DNA of 64,000 nt from Paracyclopina nana (taxonomy: Eukaryota > Arthropoda > Copepoda > Cyclopoida > Cyclopettidae), in NCBI GenBank assembly GCA_019096065.1, contig JAGUCH010000008.1:4407001-4471000 (forward strand), given 5' to 3'. The notes beneath the pieces were generated by a model. It saw nothing but the letters and a program-made list of their open reading frames with translations, had not been told where the DNA came from and ran no database searches. Both the position numbers and the translations under genes were made by a program. Every line of letters starts with the position of its first letter. Within the stretch, counting starts at the first letter, position 1. Positions 23,437-37,617 of this stretch are shown here, piece after piece.

Positions 23437-23775
23437 ATGCGTCACGTGGCAGCCTATTTGTTGGCCGTTATCGGCGGAAATGCCAACCCCAAGGTGGCGG
23501 ATATCAAGGGAATTTTGAGCTCTGTGGGCATCGAGGCTGACGAGAAAAGTCTTAAGGTTGTGATGGATCAACTGAAAGGCAAAGACATTCTCGAGCTTAT
23601 GGAAGAGGGCAAAAGTCTGCTTGCTGATATGCCCATGGGCGGAGGTTCGGCCTCTGCAGCCCCTGTGGCCGCAGTTGCTGCCGCCGCGGCCGTAGAAGCT
23701 CCTAAAGAAGAGAAGAAGCCAGTCGTTGAGTCTGATAGCTCAGACAGCGACATGGGCATGGGACTCTTCGACTAA
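23437..23775 (+). CDS. RPLP2: 60S acidic ribosomal protein P2, divergent copy
   Basis: A complete frame of 112 residues. The N-terminal dimerisation domain (MRHVAAYLLAVIGGNANP, GILSSVGIEADEKSLKVVM, LKGKDILELMEEGK), the alanine-rich hinge and the acidic C-terminal tail are all present. The last residues are SDMGMGLFD rather than the usual DDMGFGLFD; this tail normally recruits elongation factors and is the most conserved part of P proteins. A TGCAG acceptor one base before the ATG implies an intron in the 5' UTR. A GTACGT directly after the stop could be a donor. The neighbour at 24317 is a canonical P2, so this is probably an older tandem duplicate. Confidence 0.88.
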   Translation: MRHVAAYLLAVIGGNANPKVADIKGILSSVGIEADEKSLKVVMDQLKGKDILELMEEGKSLLADMPMGGGSASAAPVAAVAAAAAVEAPKEEKKPVVESDSSDSDMGMGLFD

Positions 23776-24316
23776 CAAGTACGTTCTTATTTTTTTGAGG
23801 ATTTATTTTTTTATTTGAATGATGAGTGATCAACCACCTGAAGGGCGCCGCAAGGCTAACCCGTACAATTATACGTGTTTGAGAAACTTAACGGCTGATG
23901 TTCTCGATATAAAACTTTTTGTGTCTAGTTGCACTTCCTGTTTGTAACTTTGTCATTCTCTTGCAGAATTCCCTTGACGCTGTGGTTCCCCACCTTCTTA
24001 TTCAAATTGGCTTTTGGCAGGTAATACCAAATTTTTTTATATGTGAAGCGCCGCTTTCTTTGTGATGACAACTTTTTTGATAAAACAAAAGATCCTGAAA
24101 CTCATGCTTGACATCAGCTACTACTGAAAAATACGCTGCATCTCACCTTTTAAGTATTTATTCTTTGGATTTTAATTTTCGTATTTTGGTTTTAGGTTGC
24201 GAATGTGACTCCATTGACTGCCATCATCGTCTAAAGTTTGCAAACCGAGTTCAACCTGGCAGCATTTCCTTGCTTAGGAAGATTTTGTATGTTTCATTTC
24301 CCCCTAATAATTCTAG
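23776..24316. other. Spacer between the two P2 genes, with an exon-like 54-bp block
   Basis: No polyadenylation signal AATAAA was found between the two P2 ORFs. Positions 23967-24020 are preceded by a pyrimidine tract with TTGCAG and followed by GTAATA, so they could be a non-coding exon. The most economical reading is the 5' UTR exon of the second P2 gene, with a TOP-like start in the pyrimidine-rich stretch just upstream and a splice to the TTCTAG acceptor at 24311-24316. Confidence 0.4.
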
Positions 24317-24652
24317 ATGCGTTACGTGGCAGCCGCTCTTTTGTCCGCCCTTGGAGGCACCGAAATCAACGAGAAGAACATCAAGAAGCTTCTCGACGTT
24401 GTCGGCATTGAATGCGACAGCGACAAGGCCAAGGTGGTCGTTGAACAACTCAAGGGCAAGAATCTTGAGGAGTTGATCGCCGAGGGTAGCAAGAAGTTGG
24501 CCTCCATGCCCGCTGGTGGCGCTGCTCCTGCAGCCGCCGCTGCTGCACCTGCCGCTGGTGGCGCTGCTCCTGCAGCTGCCAAGAAGGAGGAGAAGAAAGA
24601 GGAGCCCGCTGAAGAATCTGACGATGACATGGGATTCGGACTCTTTGACTAA
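24317..24652 (+). CDS. RPLP2: 60S acidic ribosomal protein P2, canonical copy
   Basis: A complete frame of 111 residues with the classical P2 sequence: [53 protein letters not shown], a [11 protein letters not shown] hinge and the terminal [14 protein letters not shown]2 forms a dimer with P1, and the dimers bind P0 to make the ribosomal stalk that recruits translational GTPases. The ATG sits immediately after a TTCTAG splice acceptor, so the upstream exon is entirely non-coding. Codon choice is biased to C/G-ending codons compared with its neighbours, as is common for highly expressed genes. Confidence 0.95.
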   Translation: MRYVAAALLSALGGTEINEKNIKKLLDVVGIECDSDKAKVVVEQLKGKNLEELIAEGSKKLASMPAGGAAPAAAAAAPAAGGAAPAAAKKEEKKEEPAEESDDDMGFGLFD

Positions 24653-24762
24653 ACCTCCGTCGCAGTTATGTAACATGCCATTTATCAATTTGATATGGAT
24701 AATATAAAAGCCGCAGCGGTTTTGGTACAAAAGTAACATAGTTGTATTTCTATCTTGAAGTA

Positions 24763-25924
24763 TTAGGCGTTTGTAGTGGAAGATGCAATAGCTGTCATCC
24801 CATCTCGTAGTTTAGAAAATGCCCTTTCTTCTTCTGGTGATCTCTTGAAGGTAAGATCTTTGTAAGGGATGCGATGCAGGCATACGAATATTCCTGGAGC
24901 TGATTTTTCAGCATATTCCATGAATCGAGGTATTGTGCCCTAGATATTTATTGTATGTTAGTGAAATGTTGGCCAAATTCAAAAATGCTAGTAGAGTAAA
25001 ATGGTCATTGCTATCTTGTTATTCTTGTAAGCTCTTGAGCTGTCTGAGCTGACCTTAATTTCGGGTTAAGGTTCAAAACTTATTTTTTACTTACCATAGC
25101 CATGTAAACACTTTTGCTGGCTACTGCCAGATCATTTGTGGCTTTGATGACAAAAGGTAAAAAATCCAAATCCCTAAGCCTAGGGTCTGCAAATGCCATT
25201 CCCCCGTACATCAAGTGCTTGACGCCTCTCTTTTGTCCCAGGCCCTTGAAAGCAAGAAATCTGTTGATCCGCGCATATTAGTTGAGGACAATCTATTCAT
25301 TACTTGAGCAATGTGGTAAATTAGCTGGAATTGGTAATCTCGCCAAATCACGGATGCATACAACGGATCCCTTGTTTCCTCATTAGCAATTTCAGCGGCC
25401 AGGTTGAGCCACATTACTGGGTCAGCCTCAAAAAAATCATACGACTGGTCTATAGGCCAGGCAGTGTTTAGTATGGCAGCCACAAGGGTATTGGACTTGT
25501 CAAAAATAAATTGGTTCACTTCTGAGTGAAGCATCAGGTCTAGTTATACAGGAAAAGGTAAATTCAAAACTCAGAAATAATGTTGGCTGTCAAGTACCCA
25601 ATTCATCATTCAAATACTGGAACTTTGGCCAGGTTTGTGTTAGTTTTAAGGCTGATGGGACTGGTGCATGCGCATAAAAGGTTTTGAGCATATACTCGCG
25701 CATCATGTCTCTCTCATTCGTTTCCATGGATCTTATGACAGCATTCTTATGGGTTAAATGTAGCTTAGGAAAGACTCCCTCAACAGATATTCTAGGGGTG
25801 GTCATGGCTGCATTTTTAAGGAGTCGATCTGAAAAGTAATTCATTTGGAATATGTAACGATGAAAACATATTTTTGTGTACCTTTCAAATAGCCTTTCAG
25901 AAGGTCTCGACCCACAATTCCCAT
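24763..25924 (-). CDS. N-acetyltransferase-like protein (GNAT fold), copy A
   Basis: Five exons on the reverse strand (25882-25924, 25598-25828, 25304-25539, 25095-25244, 24763-24939) encode 278 residues. The segment VIRSMETNERDMMREYMLKT followed by PVPSALKL resembles the start of arthropod arylalkylamine-type GNATs, and FIFDKSNTLVAAILN resembles the GNAT beta-4 strand. I do not see the canonical acetyl-CoA loop (R/Q-x-x-G-x-G/A); the nearest is QGLGQKRGVKH at about residues 170-180. Function is therefore uncertain: an inactive or highly diverged acetyltransferase, or another family altogether. Exon lengths and intron phases match copy B, 1.9 kb away, almost exactly, which supports this gene model and recent tandem duplication. 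Confidence 0.6.
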
Positions 25925-26807
25925 TTTCCGATGATACAAAATATCTTAATATATCTGCATAAAAATCGAAGATGAATGAGCATGCATTAAAAAAATATAT
26001 GTACGTGTTGAGAAACTAAAACTGAATCTGCTTTATTTATTGAGTCGGCATAATTAATTTGATTGCATACATGTAATTTCTGCTCATTTTTCTCTTATTT
26101 TGAGCTCACTGGAAAAAGGAAGCTCTCCTTATAAAATTGTGTGAGCTCATGCATCAAGTTATTTTTCAAATCGCTATGGCACAAAAACTAAACAGGGCAT
26201 AAAATGATAAAATGTGTTACCTACTTGAAATTGCTTTTTATGGGGAGCCTGTGCTATCTGGTGATCGTGGAAACAATGTCTCCAAGATCCTGGATATTTC
26301 GCGAGTGAGTTGCTGTGTTTACTTCCATTCTTCATGAACAGAACCAGTTAAATGTTATGCATTGCTTGGGCAGAAGCGTGGAGTGGGCTGATAAGTGTCT
26401 TAAACCTGATTCAATGTAAAAATTACATCTTGCAGTCTGGATAGTTGGTCACATGTGCGATCATTAGCTTTTCCCCATTCGGTTAGAGACACATCAACAT
26501 TTTCATCCGAATTTTTTCTTCTTATCGTTAAGAGCTACCCATCTGTAAGTAATTATGTACACGCATTCAATGGGTGACTTTAAAGTGGAACTTTGCGTGC
26601 TCTCAATGACGGGGTCAATTTAATGTTCCTTAATAGAGTTTTATTAAACATTCATTTGGGGGTGGATAGTCTGAAAAAGCCCCAAATCTCTAGGGTGCAC
26701 ATCCTTGCATGCAAAATTAACTTTTGGCAAAGTTGATGGCTTAAATCCTATGAAGTAATGAGCTTGTAGCGAACAGGCAATTATGCCAAAAAATACATCG
26801 TTATATT
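25925..26807. other. Spacer between the tandem acetyltransferase-like genes
   Basis: 883 bp of AT-rich DNA between copy A and copy B. It should contain the copy A promoter and the copy B 3' UTR. No further copy or coding fragment was recognised. Confidence 0.45.
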
Positions 26808-27850
26808 TCAGTTGTACCTTGAAGAAGCCATCATTATCATTCCCCCTTTGAGGACAGAGAAAACATTTTCTTCACAAATTGTTCTTCGGAATATCAAGTC
26901 ATCATAAGGAATGTCATGCAGACAATCGAATATCCCGGGTACTAATTTTTGCATTTTTTGAAGGAATCCAGGAAATGTTCCCTAGTTGAAAAATATTTAG
27001 ACTTGGAGCAATAACTATATAACATTATGCTATACCATAAATGTGTAAATGCAATTGTTCGCCACTAACCAATCGTTAGTTGCCTTAAGGATGAAAGGAA
27101 GAGCACCCAAGTCTCTATATTTCGGGATTGTATAACCCATGCCACCATACCAGATGTGTTTCACTTTTCGCGTTTGTGCAATGCCCTTCAGATATTGATG
27201 TAAAACCAACACTAAGAATTGAATTATCGTCTTACTTGAACAATGTGGTAAATAAGCTGGAAATGAAAGTCTCTCCAAATCACAGTTGCATACAAAGGAT
27301 CTCTGGTTTCTTCATTGGCTATCTCTGCTGCAAGATTGAGCCACAAAACTGGATCAGCATCAAAAAATCTGTATGAATGGTCAACAGGCCAAGCAGTATT
27401 GATAGTAGCTCCCACAAGAGTGTCTGAACAGTCAAAAACCAACTGATTCACCTCAGAGCTTAGCATCAGATCTACGTTCAAAGTAGTTTACAACTGAATT
27501 TGCGAATTAAGTAGCATAAAAGGTACCCAATTCATCGCTTAAATACTTGTGCTTGGGCCAGGTTTCTCTCAGTTTTAACGCAGATGGTACGGGTGCATTG
27601 GTATAAAAGTTTTTCAGAATGAACTCACGCACCATGTCCTTCTCATCTGACTCCATGGTTCGAATAACTGTGTTTTTATAGGGCAAGTATTGCTTAGGGA
27701 AGACTCCTTTCACGAGTACCTTGGGTACTGTCATGGATGCATTTTGGGCAATTCGACCTAAAACCAAATAATTTCTTTCATTGCGAACACAAGCTGATAT
27801 GGTGCACCTTTTAAGAAAGCCTTCAACGCATCACGTCCAACAACAACCAT
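26808..27850 (-). CDS. N-acetyltransferase-like protein (GNAT fold), copy B
   Basis: Five exons (27808-27850, 27527-27757, 27236-27471, 27036-27185, 26808-26981) encode 277 residues. Exons 1-4 have the same lengths as in copy A (43, 231, 236, 150 bp) and the same phases; the last is one codon shorter. Sequence follows copy A closely (VIRTMESDEKDMVREFILKN, PVPSALKLRETWPK, NEETRDPLYATVIWRDFHFQ), with clear divergence, so the pair is not a very recent duplication. The segment aligned to the acetyl-CoA loop reads KGIAQTRKVKH here and is even less like the consensus. Same uncertainty of function as copy A. Confidence 0.6.
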
Positions 27851-31111
<3,261 letters not shown>

Positions 31112-31537
31112 TACATAGGAATGCTGGCCAAACGATTGACGCACTCTTAGAAGAACACAGGCCAGCATGCCTAATAAGCATTTTTCCGCCTATTTTATTG
31201 GATGCAATAAAGACCAATTCGATCTAAGAATTTTCTGGCTCACGAAAGGCATGGATCATCGGCTGTCACTCGTCAAAAATTGGCCTTGTAATCCAGGAGC
31301 GGCAATATTGTAGTATGTGTATGTCCTCGATTGCAATTTCGACTCTAGCTTCCTTGGTGGTGGCCTCTAAAACCACCGCGAGGACACTTTTGTCCAAAAG
31401 GGATCACTTGTAAGCCGCACAAATTCATTTTTCTAGCTGGCCTTAGCCTACTGTGCTCGTAGCAGTGCAGGAAAAAATCGTGTCTTCAATTTAGTTCAGT
31501 TTTTAACGCGGTTGTGATTGGTCTTTGCAAAACGAGG
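31112..31537. other. 3' UTR of the kinase gene and short spacer
   Basis: Contains the kinase 3' UTR with AATAAA near 31206 and the promoter of the following small gene. No coding sequence was seen. Confidence 0.5.
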
Positions 31538-32792
31538 ATGGCCTTAGCTGCAGGCACGAGCAATTATGCAAAGCGCAAAAATGCGATGAATCTAAGCAAG
31601 GCTTTGACAACATTAGGATACGAAACGTGGTCATCACTTGACAAAGGTACTCACATCATTCAATTTTTTGATGCGTCACTCGCTAACAGCAGCCACCTAT
31701 TGTTGCCCATTTAATGAAAATTAATTTAGCCCCCAACCTGTTTAACCTTGACGTGATGCTGCGTTTTCTGAGCACATTTTTCCCATTCGAAAAAATCCTA
31801 GTTGTTCAGCATTACATCGAGGTGTGACGCCCTGCTTTTGAGGCTGTGTGCTTAAAATCACAATTGCAGTTCTGCCATGAGTAATGTTCTCTCCTATGTA
31901 GATTGTCAAAGTCATTGTTCAAATTAATTCTCGTTCACTCCCACAAAAGCACGCTGCTACTAGGCTAGCTGTTGATACAATCTCGAGCTCATACTATATT
32001 TGCTTCCGTTTGTGAAATTGTGCAGCGGAAGATCTTCCTGTGTTTTCAGCCTTATCCCAGCTAGCTACTGGCTAAACCGAAAAAATATCCTTTCATCGTA
32101 CTACACTTTCTAAAATTGCAATTTGCATTGTTAGCCTGAGATTCAAAGTACTATAAATAGTGGCACACACATGATTGTAGCAGACCGCATTGTTGAAATA
32201 TTTGCCTAATGACTAAATAGTTTTAGATATTGACTTAATGCGCGTACTTTCTGAGAACCTGCTCCATGCATCAGTTTTGCACTGCTTCTAATGCAACCAG
32301 TTTATTTGTTGATACTGGCAGTATGATAATTCCATTTCAGAGGATGAAGAGGTGGACATAACGGATTTCAAGGAAAAGCTGGATCGGGTGATTTTTGAGC
32401 GTACCCAAGCGATTGAGCAGAAGAAAAACACTCAATTGCGAAGGCTGCAAAAGATTGAGAAAATCCAGGATCACAACCTGAAGAAGCGGCTAATGTACAA
32501 CGCGGAGAAGATGAGCACTAAAGAGGTGACAGCCTCTGCGGAAGAAAGGGAGCTGCACGAAGCGTACCAGTTTCTGATTCGTGAATACGAGGCCAGACAC
32601 AACGTATCAAACAACTTTCTCACTCCGCAGCCATCGAAAAAGCGTCGATCTCGTCGCAGCTCCGAAGTTGTCTCGGTGTACAGAGGAGAAAAGGACTTTT
32701 ACGAAAAGGTGAACGAGGCCTTGCCCCATGAAGCCAGCAGCCTCGAAGGCTCCCTCTGCGTTGGTCTGGAAGAATTGCTGCAGCATAAATAA
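31538..32792 (+). CDS. Unrecognised basic, coiled-coil protein
   Basis: Two exons (31538-31646 and 32341-32792) with a 694-bp phase-1 intron encode 186 residues. The N terminus (MALAAGTSNYAKRKNAMNLS) is followed by an acidic patch (KEDEEVDITDF), a charged helical stretch of about 60 residues with heptad-like spacing (FERTQAIEQKKNTQLRRLQK), and a basic serine-rich cluster (PSKKRRSRRSSE) that looks like a nuclear localisation signal. The final third is mixed. I do not recognise the family; a nuclear structural or chromatin-associated role is a guess. The second exon is clearly coding by composition and has a good acceptor; the first exon is supported by the donor and frame only. Confidence 0.6.
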
Positions 32793-35700
32793 TTTTGCAA
32801 AAGTGCACGAGAAGCTAGATTATTGGTTTTGTGAAAATGCACCAAATCACCATGCAGATTTCAAAGTGAGGACTTAGATATGTCCTTTTTTGTAACAATT
32901 GCGGCTAAGAGTCTAGTATATTCCTACTATCTCGTAAGGAAAGGCTGATATTGATTGGCTTACTGCTATAGGCCAAGAAGGGCTTAATTGCAATATTTAT
33001 GACTTTGTTGCATGTCGACAAGACGTACGTCTGCTATCAGAAAAATAGTACACAAATCTATGATGGTGGCGAGAATGAGGCAACCATTTACTTAAATATA
33101 TTGAATTTCTGCTACTGCTGTTTCCTAATCGTCATCTTAATATAGCCATAAAATATAATCAAGGAAACTGAGTCGTTAGGTCCCCCTTGAATAATGTAGA
33201 AGCAGCAGGTGAACTAGAATTCCAATTTCCCGACCGTGTAACAATGTTTTCCGCACAAAAAATTTACGGCAGCGCGGTCGTTTCTGCCCATGGGAAAATT
33301 GGGAAACGCCCACGGCTATTTAACCTGGCACCTCATTCAGCTCTGCCTACCATATTTTTTTCATGTTTTGATCGTGGATCTTCAGCTGAAAAATCAATCT
33401 CGTTCTAGACAGCACATAACATGAGGACGACGAGGTAGTTCACGGGGATTTGCATCAATAATTCATGCTGCAGCAGCATGCCATCATCAATTCTGCCACG
33501 TAACACAATGAAACCAGCTGATTTTGAGGTGCTCTCTAATTATGGCATCCATTAATAATAATGAATTGCTCAAGCAATTGTCCAGTGGCCGCCGCAAGTT
33601 GGGCATTTGCAGCGGCAGTTCTATGTGAAAACCACATTTAGCAAGCGTGTATAGTAGTTTATAGCATGTGCAGCTTGTTGTCCCTTCCCATAAATAGCGT
33701 ACTGACTATAATTTAAGCGGGGAAAGTACAACCATGTTGAAGCGGCAGTGAAAGCTAATCCTCATCGACGTCAAATTATCATTTTCCACGGACTTTGTCT
33801 CTAAATTATGGGAGCTTGAAGTACCTACTACATAGCGTGTAACAACAACAAACATCTGCCAATGTGTTGTGGACCACCGTGCGCAAAAGTTCACCTGCTG
33901 CTGCTGGCTTTTCACATATAAATTGTTCGTCGTTTAGTAATCTGAGCCACGTAGTGTATTGTACACCGCCCAAAGCTCCCAAGGGATCAAACTGATTATA
34001 TTTGTTGAGCCAGGCTGTTGCTGCTCTTATGAAGCAACAACATCTGGTCGGGCTCAATTGCTCCAAAAATCTCTCACCTATTTGTTGGCTCAAATATGCG
34101 GGAACACGTTTCCACCTTCCACTTTAAGCGCGTTTGCTTGCGCACAATCTAGAATAAGGTACGCCACGACGAAGAAGACTTTTTTCTCCTCGCTAATAAA
34201 AGTACGCAGGCACTTTTTCGCCGTTCGCGGACAAAGGATTTATTTGTATGGCAGAACTTTTTTTTGTAATGAGTCATCATCGTGCAGCGTGAATTTTTCC
34301 ACGTGACAATTAATGATGATACTAGCTAGCGATCATTTTGGCGCATCTAATAAGCGTGTGTGTATGCTTTGCAAAGGCCATCCGGCCTTTTGTGCAGGGA
34401 TTTTTCATTTTTGCATTTTTTCGGCCTGAAGGCCATGCCATGAAATATTCATCCCGTAGCTTTTTGTCGCACGCCTGATTCTCCGAAATTTTTCGCAACT
34501 GCATTTTTCCCTGTGATTAGGAAAAATCATTTTTCCTAATGGAACTGAAATTAGCCGAGTAGCGCGCACGGATCGATGTTGCGGCTATCTTTTTGTTGTG
34601 CGCTTTTATGATTGTCTGTTATTATTGTTCTTTTAGCGTTGTCGCCGTTGTGACAATGCGCTCCAATTGAGGTGGAAGTAACTCTCCATTTCCTTTCCAC
34701 CTGCTCGCTGGCAATGATCATCATCCGCCAATGCTTGCGATGACGATGATGATGAGGGTAGCGGAACATGGGAAAAAGGATTCTGAAAGTGCAGAAAGTG
34801 CGAGAATGAGATGGCATTTACGGCCACGGCAGCAGCTTGGTTGCCATAACGACCAAAGCTGGTTCGTGATATTTACGAATAGATGGATAAAAGCGAAGCA
34901 TGCACGATCTGGGACCAAATGTAACGTTCAAATGCCACGGTAGCCTTTATGTTTTTCAGCCTTTTCCTAGCGTAAAACGTAAAGCGCAGGGAAGATAATT
35001 AAGCAACTGGTTTGATTTTTTTAATTTTCTTGGAAGGCATGAATCACCGCCGGGCAATGAGTCACGGTTCGTAGTACGTCGGAGAAAAATCGTATTTTTT
35101 CTTGTTGCAGCCAGTCGTTATTGCTAGTACATAGCGTATACTGTCGTAGGTAGGCAGGAAGTCGTTGCCAGGACCCTCATCCTGTCGCTCCGGCTGCTTC
35201 ATTGCATTCACGCACTACATAAAGGCAGGTGTGTGGAACAATTGATATAAGAGCATCGCTTTCTACGCCGCTGCAAGCTAGCCAGCTCCGCATATATGCG
35301 GGAGAATCAAGGTGCGCATGTTCTATATATGCAGTGCGCTAGCTACGAGGGACTTTAACTGGAAAGCGCCGCTGCTGAAGCAGGCTACGTGTGTTGACGT
35401 CGCGCCGCCAACGTCGTCGTCATGGCGGCCTCCGGGCTTACCTGCATAGCATAGTGCTTGCACACTGGCTCGCCACACGTTCGAGAACGTCGACATCGAC
35501 CGCACTTTAGTCTACCTGCAACAAGCAACCACCCCGCTAGCACGCATCACCATCAAAAGGCCATCACAATAAGATATACCCTCCGCATCTCGCAAATCGC
35601 GCAGTGCTTCTTCAACTCGGTTAGGCCGCTCGCAATCAAGGAGGCTTTCCAGGCCAGCGGCTCTCGAGGCAGGCTTACCTGGCCAACTGGCCATGCAGTA

Positions 35701-35817
35701 GGAAAAAAGCAGCCAGCCAGCAGCCACGCGACACCGCAAAAGCTAGCTCCTTCGCCATGGCGTCGTGAAAAGTGATCCGACGCATTCCGCATCAGAGCCC
35801 GCGGGCCACGACCGAAA
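32793..35817. other. Gene-poor spacer
   Basis: About 3 kb without recognisable genes. A perfect 12-bp inverted repeat with a one-base loop lies at 34516-34540 (ATTAGGAAAAAT and its complement). From about 35150 the DNA becomes CG-rich, which probably marks the promoter and 5' UTR of the zinc-finger gene that follows. Confidence 0.45.
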
Positions 35818-37128
35818 ATGCCCGAGAAACGCATCTTCGCCAAGGCCGGCCACGTGTGCATGATGTGCGGCTTCAAGGCGACCACGAAGAACAAGTACCG
35901 CGAGCTGCAGGACCACCTGGTGCGCAGACACTTCCAGGAGCGCATCAAGGCCGCCCTGCCCACGCGGAGGCCGTTCATGTGCCCCGACCACGCCTGCCAC
36001 GTCGAGGGCAAGGACTGGCAGGCCCTGATGCGCCACTACACCGGCAAGCACGGCGTCCTCGAGGCCTACCTCAAGGAGTTCCTGGCGAGGCAGGTGTCGG
36101 CGGACGAGTCCAAGGAGAACATCCACCTCCCGCCCACCAACAAGATCGGCTGCCGCAGGAAGCGCTACAAGCGCCACTCCTCGGGCGGCGACCACGCCAT
36201 GGCGGCCGAGGACAACACCGAGGACCCGCCCGAGCTCTACGCCGACGGCCTGCAGCAGCATCAGCAGCCTCCCACGGCCTCCGCCGCCGCGGCCCCCACG
36301 GGCCAGACCATCCTGCAGCTGGACGACAGCGTGGCCGCGGAGGACGTGCCGCCCACGCACCTCGCGCTCGTGCTCAAGAGGCGCAAGATCAACAAGGACG
36401 GCGTGGAGGAAGAGCCCGAGGAGACGTACGCGTTCGTCGACCTCAAGTATTTCCAGCCCCTCAGTGCCAACCAGTACGTGATGAAGAGCCAGGTGCTGGA
36501 CCCGAGCAGCCTGCTGTCCATCAACGGTCACACCATCATCTCGGAGCAGCTCGCGGCGGCCGAGCATCACGAGCAGAGCTTCAACGTGTCGTGCGGCGTT
36601 GGCAACGGCGGCAACGGCGGCGGCGGTAGCTTCTACCAGCTAGAAAGCTGCGACGATGGCGGTGGCCAATCGCAGCAGCTTCAGCCTCACTTCTACGAGA
36701 GCTTTCCCCACCACCAGCACAGCCAGCAACACCAGCAGCCTTTCCCCGCCTCCTCCATCTACATTCCCGCCGACGCACTGGCCTACGACACCGACCAGGT
36801 CGTGCCCGCCCCGCACAACAACAGCCCGCCGCCGCCGGTCATCGAGCAGGTCACCAACGAGGTGGAGGTGAGCACGACGACCATGGTGCACTACGAGGAG
36901 GGCAGCCAGATCGTCATTTCCGAGCACGTTCCTAATTCCCTAGAGCAGCAGCAGCACCACGCGAAGAGCTTGAATCGAGGCTGCACCAAAGTGGTCGTGG
37001 AGACGGTCAAAAGCATACCCATGGAGGTGTCCGCAGCCTCGGAGACCGCCAGCTACGAGCTCATCAGCCAGGAGGAAGTGGCGGTCGGCCTCAATGGCAT
37101 GAAAGAGATTGACTTCACCATGTTCTAA
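35818..37128 (+). CDS. C2H2-type zinc-finger protein, intronless and GC-rich
   Basis: One exon of 436 residues. An in-frame TGA at 35773-35775 and the first following ATG define the start, although a splice acceptor between them cannot be excluded. Residues 12-75 hold two finger-like motifs: CMMCGF...HLVRRHF and CPDHACHVEGKDW...HYTGKH, the spaced C2H2 pair ending in HF/HY seen in some arthropod BTB-ZF terminal exons. The rest is low-complexity with Gln, His, Pro and Gly runs and a short polyglycine (GNGGNGGGG), plus an N-terminal basic patch (CRRKRYKRHSS). Codons are strongly C/G-ending, unlike flanking DNA. Probably a nuclear DNA-binding regulator; no ortholog named. Confidence 0.75.
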   Translation: MPEKRIFAKAGHVCMMCGFKATTKNKYRELQDHLVRRHFQERIKAALPTRRPFMCPDHACHVEGKDWQALMRHYTGKHGVLEAYLKEFLARQVSADESKENIHLPPTNKIGCRRKRYKRHSSGGDHAMAAEDNTEDPPELYADGLQQHQQPPTASAAAAPTGQTILQLDDSVAAEDVPPTHLALVLKRRKINKDGVEEEPEETYAFVDLKYFQPLSANQYVMKSQVLDPSSLLSINGHTIISEQLAAAEHHEQSFNVSCGVGNGGNGGGGSFYQLESCDDGGGQSQQLQPHFYESFPHHQHSQQHQQPFPASSIYIPADALAYDTDQVVPAPHNNSPPPPVIEQVTNEVEVSTTTMVHYEEGSQIVISEHVPNSLEQQQHHAKSLNRGCTKVVVETVKSIPMEVSAASETASYELISQEEVAVGLNGMKEIDFTMF

Positions 37129-37617
37129 GTCACACACAGAAAACAAAGCCAAAATAATCTCATCGTATAGACATATCATTTCATACTACACTTTCTGTAG
37201 CCATCAGCCTCGATCCTACCACAGCCGCAGCAGAGAAGGACGAATTGTGAAGACGAAAAAATCCTGCATATTTTGTACAGTGGGTCATTTTTGCAACGCT
37301 GCTGCATTCATAGGAGGCGGAGTGCTCAAAATCTAAACGTAATCTCCGTTCATCTTCTTGCGCGGAAATGGTTGAAAACAAATGGAAAAACATGCGGGCA
37401 TTATTACGATTATAAATCTCATCATCATCACATACCATATACTTTTGCTGCTAGCTGATATTTATCAACGCGCGCGCGTTTTCTCCCCTTTTTACTGAGT
37501 TGTGCAATTTTCATCTTCCAAAAACGTAATTTTACATCATGGCCCCCCCGATTCAATGAAAACACACATCACATTGCGTTATATATGTTTTGCTGCGGCT
37601 GGAAGAAACGTCAAGAA

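Noticed and set aside
35743-36629. Long overlapping frames (275 aa reverse and 285 aa forward) across the zinc-finger gene
   Set aside because: They are shadows of a GC-rich coding exon, rich in Arg/Gly/Val/His with no domains, while the 436-residue frame has zinc-finger motifs.
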